Positions 42,555-60,903 are shown, counted from the stretch's first letter. The stretch: DNA of 64,000 nucleotides from Corythoichthys intestinalis (GCF_030265065.1 NC_080395.1:317501-381500), one strand, 5' to 3'. Translations and numbers: made by a program. The notes: generated by a model not told the origin, from the letters alone.

Positions 42555-43850
42555 TATGTATACTACCTGAAGGCAACATAACTGTTGTGCAGGACAGCTA
42601 CAAATACCTGAGGTATCCCACAGGCAAATGGGAACCATGAGGACGCAACTAGGTGGTCTGCCACAACCTAATACTTGCAGAGGGTGAGGCGGGTCCTCAA
42701 GAGTCAGCTGAATTGCAAGAATAAGATCCAGGCCATTAACAGCTATGCCCTACCAGTAATCAGATACCATGCCGGCAACGTATCCTGGCCGCTGGAAGAG
42801 ATGCAGGCTACCGACGTCAAGACAAGGAAGCTCCTTACAATGCACAGAGGATTTCACCCTAAGTCTGGCATCCTGTGGCTCTCCACAAAGCGGAAAGAGG
42901 GAGGCCGAGGACGAGTGAGCATCAGAGCCACTATCCAGGAGGAAACCACATCCCTCCAAGAGTACATCATGAAAATGGCCCCCAGTGATGACCTGCTCGG
43001 TGAATGGCTCAGGCGACAGAAGCTCAGTAAGGAGGAGGACCCTGAGGAGATATCATGGAAGGACAAGCCCCTGCATGGTGTGTACCACCGACAAATTGAG
43101 GGGGTGGCTGACATTGGGAAAACATACCAGTGGCTGGAAAAGGCCGGACTGAAGGACAGCACGGAGGCACTGATCATGGCAGCACAAGAACAGGCCCTTA
43201 ACACAAGATCAATAGAGGCCGGAGTCTATCACACCAGACAGGACCCCAGGTGCAGGCTGTGCAAAGAGGCCCCTGAGACAGTCCAGCACATCACAGCAGG
43301 GTGTAAGATGCTAGCAGGCAAGGCATACACGGAACGACATAACCAGGTAGCAGGCATAGTGTACAGGAACATCTGTGCCGAGTATGGACCGGAGACCCCG
43401 GAGTCAAGGTGGGCGACACCTTCAAAGGTGGTCAAGAACAACCGAGCCAAGATCCTGTGGGACTTCCGGATCCAGACAAACAAACTGGTGATGGCCAACC
43501 GGCCTGACATAGTGGTGGTGCATAAACATCAGTAGACAGCAGTAGTGATAGATGTAGCAATCCTGAGCGATAGCAACATCAGGAAAAAAGAACACAAAAA
43601 GTTGGAGAAATACCAAGGGTATAAAGAAGAGTTGGATAAAATGGGGAGTGAAGGCAACAGTGGTGCCACTAGTGATCGGGACACTACGGGCAGTAACCCC
43701 CAAGCTGGGTGCATGGCTCCAACAGATACCAGGAACAACGACCGACATCTCCGTTCAGAAGAGAGCCCTCAAGCTTCCAGGCCTCTGGTAGAGGACCCGA
43801 GCTTGAGAGGAGAGACCATACCGCCCGGGTGGGCGAGACAACGATATACT
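42555..43850 (+). mobile_element. R2/NeSL-type LINE, 3' part
   Basis: The 286-codon frame 42675-43535 plus a second frame from 43545 encode the C-terminal half of a LINE whose endonuclease is restriction-like. Visible are the CCHC-type knuckle CRLCKEAPETVQHITAGC and the endonuclease motif RPDIVVV, followed in the next frame by VIDVAILSDSNIRKKE. After 43640 a third frame reads TVVPLVIGTLRAVTPKLGAW, typical of this family's tail. Two frame changes break it, and the RT domain is absent. Confidence 0.8.
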
Positions 43851-44503
43851 GTACATACAGTATTCATATATGTATTAGGGCTGTTTTTAATTGATCAGTT
43901 TAAAATATTTGACGCGATTAACGCACATGCCCCGCGGAAACAGATTAAAATGACAGCACAGTGTCTCTTCCACTTGTTACTGATGTTTTTTGGTGTTTTG
44001 TCGCCCTCTGCTGGCGCTCAGGTGTGACTGATTTTATGGGTTTCAGCACCATGAGCATTGTGTAATTATTGACATCAACAACGGCGAGCTACTAGTTTAT
44101 TTTTTTTATTTAAATTTTACAAATTTTATTAAAATGAAAACATTAAGAGGGGTTTTAATATAAAATTTCTATAACTTGTACTAACATTTATCTTTTAAGA
44201 ACTGTACATCTTTCTATCTATGGATCGCTTTAACAGAATGTTAATGTTAATGCCATCTTGTGGATTTATTGTTATAATAAACAAATACAGTACTTACAGT
44301 GCCTTGCAAAAGTATTCGGCCCCCTTGAATCTTTTAACCTTTCGCCACATTTCAGGCTTCAAACATAAAGATATGAAAATTAATTTTTTTGTCAAGAATC
44401 AACAACAAGTGGGACACAATCTTGAAGTGGAACAACATTTATTGGATAATTTAAACTTTTTTAACAAATAAAAAACTGAAAAGTGGGGCGTGCAATATTC
44501 TTT

Positions 44504-44850
44504 TTTATTATCTATATAAGTTATTAAAAGAATTCAGAGACTTATTGTACTTTAAAAGTCTTGAAATTACATAAAATGCCCATATTACTTGTATTTTTAG
44601 TTTTAAACATATTGTATGGCTCTCACTGAATTACATTTAAAAATATGTGGTGTTCATGGCTCTCTCAGCCAAAAAGGTTCCCGACCCCTTGTATACCGTA
44701 TATGTATTCATTTGGACATCTTGTTGAATTATCCAAATTATAAATTAGAATGTACCTTTGAATCTTTTTTCAAAAATTTCATTTGCAAGGCGTGGCAGCG
44801 CGCCACAATCTTTTATCTATAGGGAAAACCCTGGTGTTAATTCACGAATA
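44504..44850. mobile_element. hAT-like relic nested in the Tc1 element
   Basis: About 345 bp interrupt the Tc1 left untranslated region. Its flanks repeat AATATTCTT on both sides. Inside are GTATGGCTCTC and GGTTCCCGACCCC motifs of a common fish hAT-derived repeat. Confidence 0.55.
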
Positions 44851-45031
44851 TTCTTTACTTTCAGTGCAGAAAACTCACTCCAGAAGTTCAGTGAGTATCT
44901 CTGAATGATCCAATGTTGTCCTAAATGACCGATGATGATAAATAGAATCCACCTGTGTGTAATCAAGTCTCCGTATAAATGCACCTGCTCTGTGATCGTC
45001 TCAGGGTTCTGTTTAAAGTGCAGAGAGCATT

Positions 45032-46111
45032 ATGAAAACCAAGGAACACACCAGGCAGGTCCGAGATACTGTCGTGGAGAAGTTTAAAGCCGGATTTGGA
45101 TACAAAAAGATTTCCCAAGCTTTAAACATCTCAAGGAGCACTGTGCAAGCCATCATATTGAAATGGATGGAGCATCAGACCACTGCAAATCTACCAAGAC
45201 CCGGCCGTCCTTCCAAACAAGGAGAAAACTGATCAGAGATGCAGCCAAGAGGCCCATGATCACTCTGGATGAACTGCAGAGATCTACAGCTGAGGTGGGA
45301 GAGTCTGTCCATAGGACAACAATCAGTCGTACACTGCACAAATCTGGCCTTTATGGAAGAGTGGCAAGAAGAAAGCCATTTCTCAAAGATATCCACAAAA
45401 AGTCTCGTTTAAAGTTTGCCACAAGCCACCTGGGAGACACAACAAACATGTGGAAGAAGGTGCTCTGGTCAGATGAAACCAAAATTGAACTTTTTTGCCA
45501 CAATGCAAAACGATATGTTTGGCGTAAAAGAAACACAGCTCATCACCCTGAACACACCATCCCCACTGTCAAACATGGTGGTGGCAGCATCATGGTTTGG
45601 GCCTGCTTTTCTTCAGCAGGGACAGGGAAGATGGTTAAAATTGACGGGAAGATGGATGCAGCCAAATACAGGAACATTCTGGAAGAAAACCTGTTGGTAT
45701 CTGCACAACACCTGAGACTGGGACGGAGATTTATCTTCCAACAGGACAATGATCCAAAACATAAAGCCAAATCTACAATGGAATGGTTAAAAAAATAAAC
45801 GTATCCAGGTGTTAGAATGGCCAAGTCAAAGTCCAGACCTGAATCCAATCGAGAATCTGTGGAAAGAGCTGAAGACCGCTGTTCACAAACACTCTCCATC
45901 CAACCTCACTGAGCTCGAGCTGTTTTGCAAGGAAGAATGGGCAACAATGTCAGTCTCTCGATGTGCAAAACTGATAGAAACATACCCCAAGCGACTTGCA
46001 GCTGTAATTGGAGCAAAAGGTGGCGCTCCAAGGGGGCAAGGGGGCCGAATAATATTGCACGCCCCACTTTTCAGTTTTTTATTTGTTAAAAAAGTTGAAA
46101 TTTTCCAATAA
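45032..46111 (+). pseudogene. Tc1-like transposase, two frame disruptions
   Basis: It starts MKTKEHTRQVRDTVVEKFKA with the paired-type helix-turn-helix (GYKKISQALNISRSTVQAI). The DD34E catalytic residues are present: [20 protein letters not shown] and [14 protein letters not shown]. The reading shifts frame near 45215, where a short stretch of the RPSK...RRKL linker is missing, and near 45795 in an A-run. There are no other in-frame stops over about 340 residues. This suggests a recent insertion, disabled by those two changes. Confidence 0.88.
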
Positions 46112-46422
46112 ATTTTGTTCCACTTCACGATTGTGTCCCACTTGTTGTTGATTCTTGACAAAAAATGAAAATTTTATATCTTTATGTTTGAAGCCTGAAA
46201 TGTGGCGAAAGGTTGCAAGGTTCAAGGGGGCCGAATACTTTTGCAAGGCACTGTATGTACAGTATGTCCAGTGTATATATCCGTCTTGTGTCTTATCTTT
46301 CCATTCCAACAATAATTTACAGAAAAATATTGCATTTTTAAGCTGTGATTAACTTGATTAAAAATTTTAATCGTTTGACAGCCCTAAAATATATGTCTAT
46401 ATCTATATCTATATACAGTGGG

Positions 46423-46540
46423 GAGAACAAGTATTTGATACACTGCCAATGGGAAAACCATTGTTACTTGTTCTCCCCACTGTATCTAAATATATACATA
46501 TATACAGTGGGGAGAACAAGTATTTGATACACTGCCAATG
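46423..46540. mobile_element. CAGTGGGGAGAACAAG foldback and half-copy
   Basis: A palindrome of about 70 bp reads CAGTGGGGAGAACAAGTATT ... GTTACTTGTTCTCCCCACTG with TA at each end. A second left half with the same sequence follows at about 46505. The ends match a Tc1-type terminal repeat. Confidence 0.8.
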
Positions 46541-47019
46541 GCCCCAATAAACCCGAAAAACAAGGGATCACTGCATTTACATACGTAAAACAAAGTACAG
46601 TTTCCAACATAATTTCAATGTGTTTAAGTTACTAGTTCCATCTTGTGTTAAAACTAAGAAGTGCAAGAGAATGTAAGGAGGAATCGAAGCTGAATCGAAG
46701 CTTCGTGTGCCACATTCAATGACATTTTCACACTTTGGGGAAGAAAAAAAATCAAGACTCATTTGGATGTACTTTCATTATTAAGCCTTTTCTGTCACTT
46801 TTTTTTTGATGGATTGTGTCGGAAATATAGTCTGCCATCATTTTAAAGGAACTTGTCGCATTTTGGAGCCAGTGGCGCCACCAGGGGTTGGCCAGGGGTG
46901 GCCACGGCCACCCCTATAAATTGGTTGGCCACCCCATTTGCCAGTATATCATTAGATTGTTGTTGCATCAGTTATGCATTTCATCCCAAATGAATGCATT
47001 TATTTTGTTTTGTTAAATG

Positions 47020-47342
47020 TAGGGCTGTCAAATTTATTGCATTAACGGGCGGTAATTAATTTTTAAAAATCAATCACGTGAAAATATTTATCGCAATTAA
47101 CGCATTTGCGGTACGATTCATTCCCGCATTCCCGCAAACAGCCTACAATGGCGCTGTTTTACTTAAATACAGAGATAAGAGGCAGTGTCAAGCAGTGTTG
47201 TTAATCTTACTGAAAAAAAGTAATTAATTATAGTTACAAATTACTTCTCCCAAAAAGTAATTGCGTTAGTAACTCAATTACCTGAATGTAAGAGTAATTA
47301 GTTACTTGGAAAAGTAATTGGTGATAATTACTTTTTTTTTTC

Positions 47343-47373
<31 letters not shown>

Positions 47374-49246
47374 CATTGGCCACACTATGTGAAGTTTTTT
47401 GTGAAGGTTTTTGGTACAATTGGCCCGAGCCCAATTCTTTACCCTAATTTACCCTTTACCCTGAATCAACTGTTAAAAGTTGTTAAAATTGCTCCCATTA
47501 TTGCATTTGTTCCCTTCTCTCTACTTTCGACATATGAAAGTTTTAAAACTGTTTCATCATTTAAAGATAGATTCAAGTCAAGATTTTGCCGATTTAGAAG
47601 TATTTTAGATAAAAAGTTACTTAGGTTCGCTAGGAAGGTTCTCTACAACAGAGCCGTCCTAAAAAGTCTACTGCTTTAAGATGGCGGCTGTCTACTAACG
47701 CATTTAGTGCCATGCAGTGTTGTTAATTTTACTTTTAAAAAGTAATTAATTACAGGAACAAATTACTTCTCCCAAAAAGTAATTGCGTTAGTAACTCAGT
47801 TACCTGAATGTAAGAGTAATTAGTTACTTGGCAAAGTAACTGGTGATATATATTTTTTTTTCTCAAAAAAAAAAAAAAAAAAAAAACACAGGTCACACAA
47901 TGTGAAGCTTAAAGGGTTTGGGGGACAATTGGCCCTAGCCCAATTCTTTACCCTCCACTTAACTAGACACAAGGGTATTGCGATAACTAGCTAGTAACCT
48001 TTGCTATGTGTGGAAGTCATTTAAAGTTGTGAATCAATCGTTAAAGTTGTTAAAATTTCTCCCGTTATTGCATTAGTTCCCTTCTGTCTACTTTAAACAT
48101 GTGTAAGTTTTAAAACTGTTTCATCATTTAAAGATAGATTTAAGTTAAGATTTTGCCGATTTAGGACCATTTTAGATTTTAAAAAATTACTTAGGTTCGC
48201 TAGGAAGGATCTCTACATCAGGGCCTTCCTGAGAGGTGTACTGCTTTAAGATGGCGGCTGTTTACAAACGCATGTAGTCCTTAAAACATGTTGGCAATGC
48301 AGCAGTGTCTGTCATTTGCATCTAGTTCTATAATATGATATCTACCGTGTCATGTGGATGTAGTTTGACGGCTATGGCTGCAGTCAGGTATTATTGGAGC
48401 CACCTAGCATCGCGGTTGCAACGGCGTCTTCCCCACTCCTGCTCTGCTCTCGTCCCCGTGAGTCCGTTTCTCTCAGACTTTTTTTTATTCAACCAACTTA
48501 GTAACGCATAGTAACGCACGCCTTTCCCGCCTCAGTAACGGTAACGGCGTTGCCAAGATGAGAAAAGTAATTAATTAGATTACTCATTACTGAAAAAAAT
48601 AACGCCGTTAGTAACGCCGTTATATTGTAACGCCGTTATTAACAACACTGGTGTCAAGTGAGTGGAGTAGTTACAAGCATTCATTGAGACCGTGCTTTTA
48701 ATTGGCAAAAGCTTCGTCATCTCTCCCACAGCAACTATAAATATTGTGGGAAGCGACGTGGGGAAGAATGACAGGAGTCGATCTTTTTCTTAACACCCTG
48801 TAATGTACCCAACGCAGAGAAGATATAGCATTTGCAGCCACCAAACACAGTCATGGTTGCACCACTTCCCATCATGCATTTGGGCAGAACAGTTAAGTCA
48901 CTACAGTATCATTTACTGAAAGCTCAACAAATACACGAGATGGCAATATTTAGTCACAATGTACAAAGTCACATTTATCCTTTAGGAATTACAAGTCTTT
49001 CTATCCGTGGATCCCTTTCACAGAAAGAATGTTAATAATGTTAATGCCATCTTGTGGATTTATTGTTATAATAAACAAATACAGTACTTGCAGATACAGA
49101 TATCTGTCTTATCTTTCCATTCCAACAATAATTTACAGAAAAATATGGCATATTTTAGAGATGGTTTGAATTGCGATTAATTACAATTAATTCATTTTTA
49201 AGCTGTGATTAACTCGATTAAAATTTTTAATCGTTTGACAGCCCTA
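47020..49246. mobile_element. Middle hAT element (TAGGGCTGT family), copy 2
   Basis: Ends TAGGGCTGTCAAA and TTTGACAGCCCTA are inverted, with exact 8-bp duplication GTTAAATG. Its interior matches the copy at 43876-46386. It contains the element at 47193-48650. Confidence 0.92.
47193..48650. mobile_element. Inner hAT element with internal duplication
   Basis: Ends CAGTGTTGTTAAT and ATTAACAACACTG are inverted, with exact 8-bp duplication GTGTCAAG. A second left end (GCAGTGTTGTTAATTTTAC) begins at about 47716, so about 520 bp is repeated in tandem, including A/T-runs near 47330 and 47865. Confidence 0.92.
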
Positions 49247-49554
49247 GTTAAATGTACACCTTATCCCTAATATATACATAACACAATAAAACAGAATTGT
49301 TGTGGAATTCAAAATGTGTACTGGACAGTTACGGACTATGCACATTAAATCATTAGTAACATCAAATATTACACAATACACCAAAGTATATCAGTAGCTG
49401 TGTCCTTAAGTCTTTCTGATAGTTTTCCCCTGACCTTTTTACTGCAATAATATAATGAAAACCTGAAATTATGGCTTTTAGTTTTGGCCACCCCAAGATT
49501 TTAAGTGGCCCCTATGAAACATTTCTGGAGGCGCCACTGTTTGGAGCACTTTAA

Positions 49555-49760
49555 GGTAATTTACAATTGCGTGCATGATAGCGCACGGAAGGATGACAGA
49601 GGAGGTCTACTTTCGGATCGGGCGACAAGTCACCATAACTTTTATTTTTCTTCTTATGGACATATTCCAATCAGTTCATAATTGAAAACATTGATAAAGC
49701 TTGCGAATTTTAAATGTTAGGGCTAGACAGAAATGATGCATTTTCCTTTTCCCAAATTCG
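49555..49760. other. Spacer between the transposon nest and tollip
   Basis: No exon or named repeat is seen. Confidence 0.5.
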
Positions 49761-49771
49761 ATCGCCATAAA

Positions 49772-49830
49772 TGACGTCACTTGTTGGGTGGTGCACGGAC
49801 GGAGGTACACTTCCGGTTCACTTCCGGCTC
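49772..49830 (+). promoter_or_regulatory. tollip promoter elements: CRE and paired ETS sites
   Basis: A perfect CRE, TGACGTCA, lies at 49772-49779. Two ETS sites, ACTTCCGG, follow at 49809 and 49820. They lie 140-200 bp upstream of the tollip start codon, and no TATA box is seen. This arrangement fits a broadly expressed gene. Use in vivo is inferred. Confidence 0.6.
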
Positions 49831-49968
49831 AGGCGTTCTTCTCGGAAGTCAAGAAAGATTTTCGGGGATTTGTTTTTTTTTTTTCACTCTCAATGTTTCC
49901 AATCGGTTCCGTTTCAAAACATTGATCAAGCTGCTGTTTTGAATCGTCGACAGAAGGACGACCACAAC

Positions 49969-56114
<6,146 letters not shown>

Positions 56115-57590
56115 GCGTCACGTGACCCTAACCGCCGATCATACTAGCTTTCGCTCTACCAAATGTTTTCTCCGCATGAAACGACAACCGCGCCTCGACA
56201 TCGAGTATCGTACGCGAAATGACGTCCTTCACCGCCGTCGGTCGCTATTAAAATAACCGGTGCCGTTGACGTCCCATTTGTCCTTCATCCTACCGCTGTG
56301 AATTGAAAAGAGTTCATAAATGATGTGCATCATTTGTTTCTCGGTAAATGCCGAAAGCCATTTGGGGGAGAAAAAAAGACAATATTTATTGTTTTTTTTT
56401 TTTTTTTTCCAAACATTAAAAATCGTAACTGTCCACCTCCTTACTTTAAAAACAAATATGTATACTTTTTCATTTGAATTCATTTAAAAGTGAGGGAGAG
56501 AAATTGAATTTTCTTTTTAGTCATTTATTGATGTTTTGAGTCTATTTGTTAATATTATATTTGAGCAGCTTAAATGCAAATATGTTTTTAAAGGGGAGAA
56601 ACGACAATATGTGCTTTAGTTTTTTTTTTTGGAGTCAATATTTAAAATGAAAATTATTCTTCATTTTAATGAATATTCAAAATTTCAAAAGTTTTTCCCC
56701 CATTTCTTTTAGTTAAAAAAATGTACTGTTATTGAAATATTTTCTTACTCTGACCATTGAATTCACTTCAGCTAACATTGCTGACATTAGCCTGAGCTAC
56801 GCTTGTTCTGTCGTGATTAAAATGAAAAAAGTCTGCGCAAACACTTAACTCTTGTCGCGCCGTTGACGATGCGAAACGTCCAATCAACCTCCCCATCTGA
56901 ATTTCAATCACCGCCGCCGTCAATGGCAGCCATTGAGTTTAAGGACAAAAAGAAAACATCTGCTTTTAAGTGCAAGATATAAAAGATGTGTAAATATTAC
57001 ATACGTGTACATCAAATAAATTTGTGAAATTGAATTTTTGTCAAGGCTTTGATTTTCATTCTATTCACTTCGTAATATATGCTCTTATAGTGACACAGTA
57101 TTCTAGACATTTCATTTGTCTGCCATTGAAAGCGCAACATTTGACTGCCGTTAATGACAGCCAAATACGTTTTAATACTCTGAAATTCAACACAGTGGTG
57201 CTATGACATGGTGACCATTTCAAATGATGAAAATGCAGTTTTCCATGTAGAAAACGAATTTGGCACTCAAAGCTTTTCTTTTAATAAACATTTCATAGTC
57301 ATTCAAGCCATCCAAAACATTAGGGAAAGCAATTCACAACTAGGGATGCCCTCCCGATCACGTTATTTTCAGAGGATCGGAATCGGCTAAAAAAATGTAT
57401 TAATATTTTATGTATTTATTTTGACGGCGATAGACGTCCCATTCAAATTAAAGTGGACGTCAACAGCAGTGAAACGTGATCACTCAATGTCAGCCTTCCC
57501 AATGGCGTACCGCACGCAACACGTCATTTTTGCTCATTAACATTCGTGACGTTAGCCATTGTTGCTAGGAGGGTCAGGCTCGCATTTGTC
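56115..57590. other. tollip 3' flank
   Basis: AT-rich, with a GACGTCCCATTTGTCC-type half foldback at about 56270 and CGTCCAATCAACC near 56878. AATAAA at 57015-57020 is one candidate polyadenylation signal, which would give a 3' UTR of about 0.9 kb. A relic hAT-like end (AGGGATGCCCTCCCGATCAC) lies at about 57343. Confidence 0.4.
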
Positions 57591-57599
57591 CCAAATGGT

Positions 57600-58440
57600 A
57601 AATACGTGTAAATAGTGTACGAACGAGATGTTTACTGAACTAAAGCTACCAATTCTGTCCGAAAATGATGTCCCTGGTGCCAAATTCACTGGTAAAGAAC
57701 ATACAAATGTTAAGTTTGAGATGGCTCCAGTGTCGAGAGCTGAAAAAGAGCCGACCTGATCCAGAGTTCGCTTTTTTTACCAAAACCTTTTTCTTGTGTG
57801 CATTGCCTTACACCACTGAAGATGACATTCTCCTGTTTCAACAATCTATCCTTTACCACCATATGCCCAGTCTTTCTGATACCCTCTGGTTGACTTACGT
57901 TTCTGACCATTCTTGGGGGTAATTTACATTGCGATTTCTGTGTGCGATCGCAAATGCTACTTTTTTTTTCTCATCACTAGCAAATCTTACTTATCTACAC
58001 TTCCCCCTTACTTGTTTTTTTAACAACAGATAAAGTAAGGACAAGCCACCATTTGTCCCTAATAGGAAATGAATGGAAATCGTGTACGCAGGAGATGTTT
58101 ACAGCGCTAAACCTACCAATTCTCTCCGAAAATGATGTGTCTGGTGCCAAATTGACTGGCATAGATGTGGAAGAACATAAAAATGTTCAGTTAAAGAGAT
58201 GGCTTTAGCGTCGAAGGCTGAAAAAGACGAAAAAAAACGAGCCGACCTAAGCATAGCTTTAGCTTTTTTTTAATCGACGCGACTGACAATGACATTCTCC
58301 GGTTCCGACAAGCTATCCTTTACCATCAGCCCTGTCTTTCTTATATATCGTCTGGTTGTCCTACGTCTCTTACCGTTCTTGGGGGTAATTTAGTTAGCTT
58401 TGTGTAGCGGTCGCAAATGCTACTCAGTGACAGCCAACGA
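57600..58440 (+). repeat. Tandem duplication of a SAP-like coding fragment
   Basis: Two copies about 480 bp apart start near 57600 and 58075 and share CTACCAATTCT(G/C)TCCGAAAAT and GGTGCCAAATT. The translation of copy 2 reads ENDVSGAKLTG then VQLKRWL and RLKK, similar to a SAP motif at the start of SWIM/YqaJ transposon proteins. Both copies are broken. The protein assignment is tentative; the duplication is clear. Confidence 0.5.
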
Positions 58441-58515
58441 ACACTTTAAATTTTTTCATTGATAACACATCTTAATCCTATAATTTATTTACACTTCCCC
58501 CTTACTAAAATTGTT

Positions 58516-58518
<3 letters not shown>

Positions 58519-58549
<31 letters not shown>
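58519..58549. repeat. (TA)n microsatellite
   Basis: About 14 TA units in spacer sequence. Confidence 0.9.
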
Positions 58550-58554
<5 letters not shown>

Positions 58555-59230
58555 ACAGAAACGGTAACAGTGGCAGTCAGATACCATTGTAGTTTTTTCA
58601 GGTCATTCACAGCACAACGTTACGTTGTCTTTTTTAGACCAAAATGTGGCACTCCTATCATTCATGACTGCAATCCACAGATGCAGTAAACTGTCAATGA
58701 ATGTGTAGAATGAAAGAATTTGAAATGGAGAGCACCACTAAAAGCTCCGTGCAGGCACTTTGTCCTTCTGTTGCGGCCGTCCGAAGCTTACTATTTTTAG
58801 GCACAAAAACGGAGGATGGGGTGAAATCCACGTTCTCAGGCAAAACATAAATTTGCCATTTTAACCCAAAACATGGCCCTCTGAGGTGGACCGACGGGCG
58901 CAAACTACCGCGAAATGCACCGATGTTCGACCTGTATAAGTGCTTTGGGAGACAGCCGTTTTGGTGAGTTCAATCATTTCATTTTATTTTTTTTGTGTGT
59001 GATTTTATGTCATGAATAATATGAAACCACCAATGATATATTCCCAGAAAGCGCAGAAACATTGATTATTTCCATTTTCCTCTGTTTATTTGGAGAACAG
59101 ACACATCATTTGAAAGAAAGGCTAACACAGCGCCACTACTGTCTAGTCATTGGTTTTTGGAAGCTTTCAGAGTTTATCGCCTTCGGTTGAAGTGGATTCT
59201 TCCACAGTAAGCAGCAGTCCGATGTCTCCT
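58550..59230. other. Spacer before the zinc-finger cluster
   Basis: No supported gene. ATGTTCGACCTGTATAAG at about 58923 is followed by GTGAGT at about 58962, an isolated exon-like signal with no partner found. Confidence 0.35.
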
Positions 59231-59238
59231 TCGAGTGT

Positions 59239-59829
59239 TTAAGGCGTCCGGCGGGCATCACAAGCGTGTTTGTTGAGCTGATACCTGTGAGCGAAGCTCT
59301 GGGCGCAAGTGTCGCAGCGGAACGCCTTCTCTACCGTGAGTCTTCTCCGGTGCGTGGTCAGACTGACTTTTTGAGAGAAAGTTTTGTCGCAAAAGGAGCA
59401 GGTGAAGGGTCTCTCCCCGGCGTGCTGGACTAGCGCCGAGCGGACCGCGAAGCTGGCGCCGCAGGCCGAGCAGGAGAAGGGCTTGTCGCCGGCGTGGATG
59501 CGGACGTGCATCAGCTGGCTGCCCTTCAAGGAGACGCGTTTGCCGCAGAAAGGACAGCCGAAGGGTTTTCTCCGGTGTGCGTACGGGCGTGCCGCATCAG
59601 GATTCCATTTTGAGAAAAGCATTTGCCCGACGCGGAGCAGCGGAAGAGTTTTTCTCCGGCGTGCCAGCCGACGTGCCTCTTCAACTTGCTCTTTTACACT
59701 CGAACGCTCCTTTGGAGACGGCGGCGTCCTCGTCCGACGGTCGGTCGGTGTCCGAAAGCGGTGCCGGTCGACCAGTGTCGATGGTGCGTTCCTCCTCTTG
59801 CTCTTTAACCGGTGCCCTTTACTTCTAGA
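59239..59829 (-). pseudogene. C2H2 zinc-finger gene, last exon, decayed
   Basis: On the minus strand an acidic linker (VKEQEEERTIDTG...DEDAAVSK) leads into fingers. The first half-finger and CSASGKCFSQNGILMRHART, which has lost its second cysteine, lie in one frame. A one-base deletion near 59570 moves the rest to another: CPFCGKRVSLKGSQLMHVRIH, CSACGASFAVRSALVQH (second histidine and linker deleted), CSFCDKTFSQKVSLTTHRRR (second histidine lost) and CDTCAQSFAHRYQLNKH. The C-terminus is DARRTP and stop at 59239. With several broken fingers and a frameshift it is likely a pseudogene of a fish multi-finger transcription factor. Confidence 0.75.
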
Positions 59830-59839
59830 GGGGACCGGA

Positions 59840-60900
59840 AGTCAAAGCAAAAAATTAGGTGGTGCCACTACCTTACGTTCTCATTGGCTACCACTGACGG
59901 CCATAGATGTTTGATCCATTTTGCCTGGTGGGGGGGACAGCGATCGTTCACTGCCCAGCTTCCCCAGTTGAAACGGATTTGATGGCTATAGTTGTCAATG
60001 GCAGTCAATGGTGTAAGGACTACAAGCAACATAATATGAGGTATAAGGAAATTGCAATATTACTCAACTGAAACAAAGAGAAAATGTCCTTCGACAGCAA
60101 TACGTATGGAGAAAATCCCAACCAAACTCAAGGATAACACTGGATTATTTTATGATACTTATGCAAAACACAACTTTACACTTTCCTACATTGATTTCAA
60201 CTTGTCAGGTTTTGACAACTGAGCTAATGGGCGTCCATCAACACACTGTTTGAGTGACCAGCTCTATCTAGTGTTGAAGCTGTTAAGTGCAGCAAAATGT
60301 AGGCTTCACTCAAACTTCTTGTGGAGGCCATATTCAATGATATTTTCCATCATGTGCTGCAGGTCAATAAAAATTGGGCCTGGCATGGACAGCCTCGTTC
60401 AATTCCAGCTCATGTAGTTGAGTTTCCAACTTGTCAAGGGCGCACGGTGTTACATTTGTCATTAAAAATTTTGACAGACCTTTTTTTTTGTCAACACAAT
60501 TTGATACGGACTGATTGACGGTGATAGACAACCAATCGATTGAAAGCAGGAGGGCTGTCTGCCAACCCTCCCGCTTCAAATGAATTGTATGTCTTTAACT
60601 GGTAAACAAATTGAAATTCACAGCAGAAGCATAAAAATTCCTTCCCTCTACCCTTCAAAAATGGCCCGAGGGCGACCATGTTGTTCGGGGCAATGTTTCC
60701 ATTGAAGCAATGCATTGAAATTCACAGCAGATTGGACGACAATCATCTTGGGAAGGGCGACAAGTGCTGCTCTTTTTTGGTGGGGTATGTAGGTGGCAGC
60801 CATCTTGGGTACGGCAACACAAATAGTAGTCTTTTGTTGCCGTTTTGTGGTCGCGGTCCTTTTCTTGTCGGCCGGCGATGGATTGTGGCGTCATCGGGCA
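59840..60900. other. Spacer between zinc-finger genes
   Basis: A GACGTCCAAT-type foldback is at about 60515-60595 (AACCAATCGATTGAAAGCAG ... CCTCCCGCTTCAAATGAATT). No exon is recognised. Confidence 0.5.
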
Positions 60901-60903
60901 GCT

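Larger units (their letters stand above)
44297..46253 (+). mobile_element. Young Tc1-like transposon
   Basis: Inverted ends CAGTGCCTTGCAAAAGTATT are flanked by exact TA duplications (44295-44296, 46254-46255). The pre-insertion site CAGTACTTRCAG is visible in the sister hAT copy. The element has a nearly intact transposase and one internal insertion. Confidence 0.93.
43876..46386. mobile_element. hAT-type element (TAGGGCTGT family), copy 1
   Basis: It begins TAGGGCTGTTTTTAATTG and ends AATCGTTTGACAGCCCTA. The interior (GCCATCTTGTGGATTTATTG and following) matches the copy at 47020-49246. It carries the younger Tc1 element 44297-46253. The 8-bp flanks no longer match clearly. Confidence 0.75.
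46870..49539. mobile_element. Outer hAT element of a three-level nest
   Basis: Ends CAGTGGCGCCACCAGG and GGAGGCGCCACTG are inverted, with exact 8-bp duplication TTTGGAGC (46862-46869, 49540-49547). The interior begins GGTTGGCCAGGGGTGGCC. It contains the element at 47020-49246. Confidence 0.9.

Noticed and set aside
43529-43748. Minus-strand frames opposite the R2-like LINE
   Set aside because: The plus strand carries the endonuclease motifs; the minus frames are shadows.
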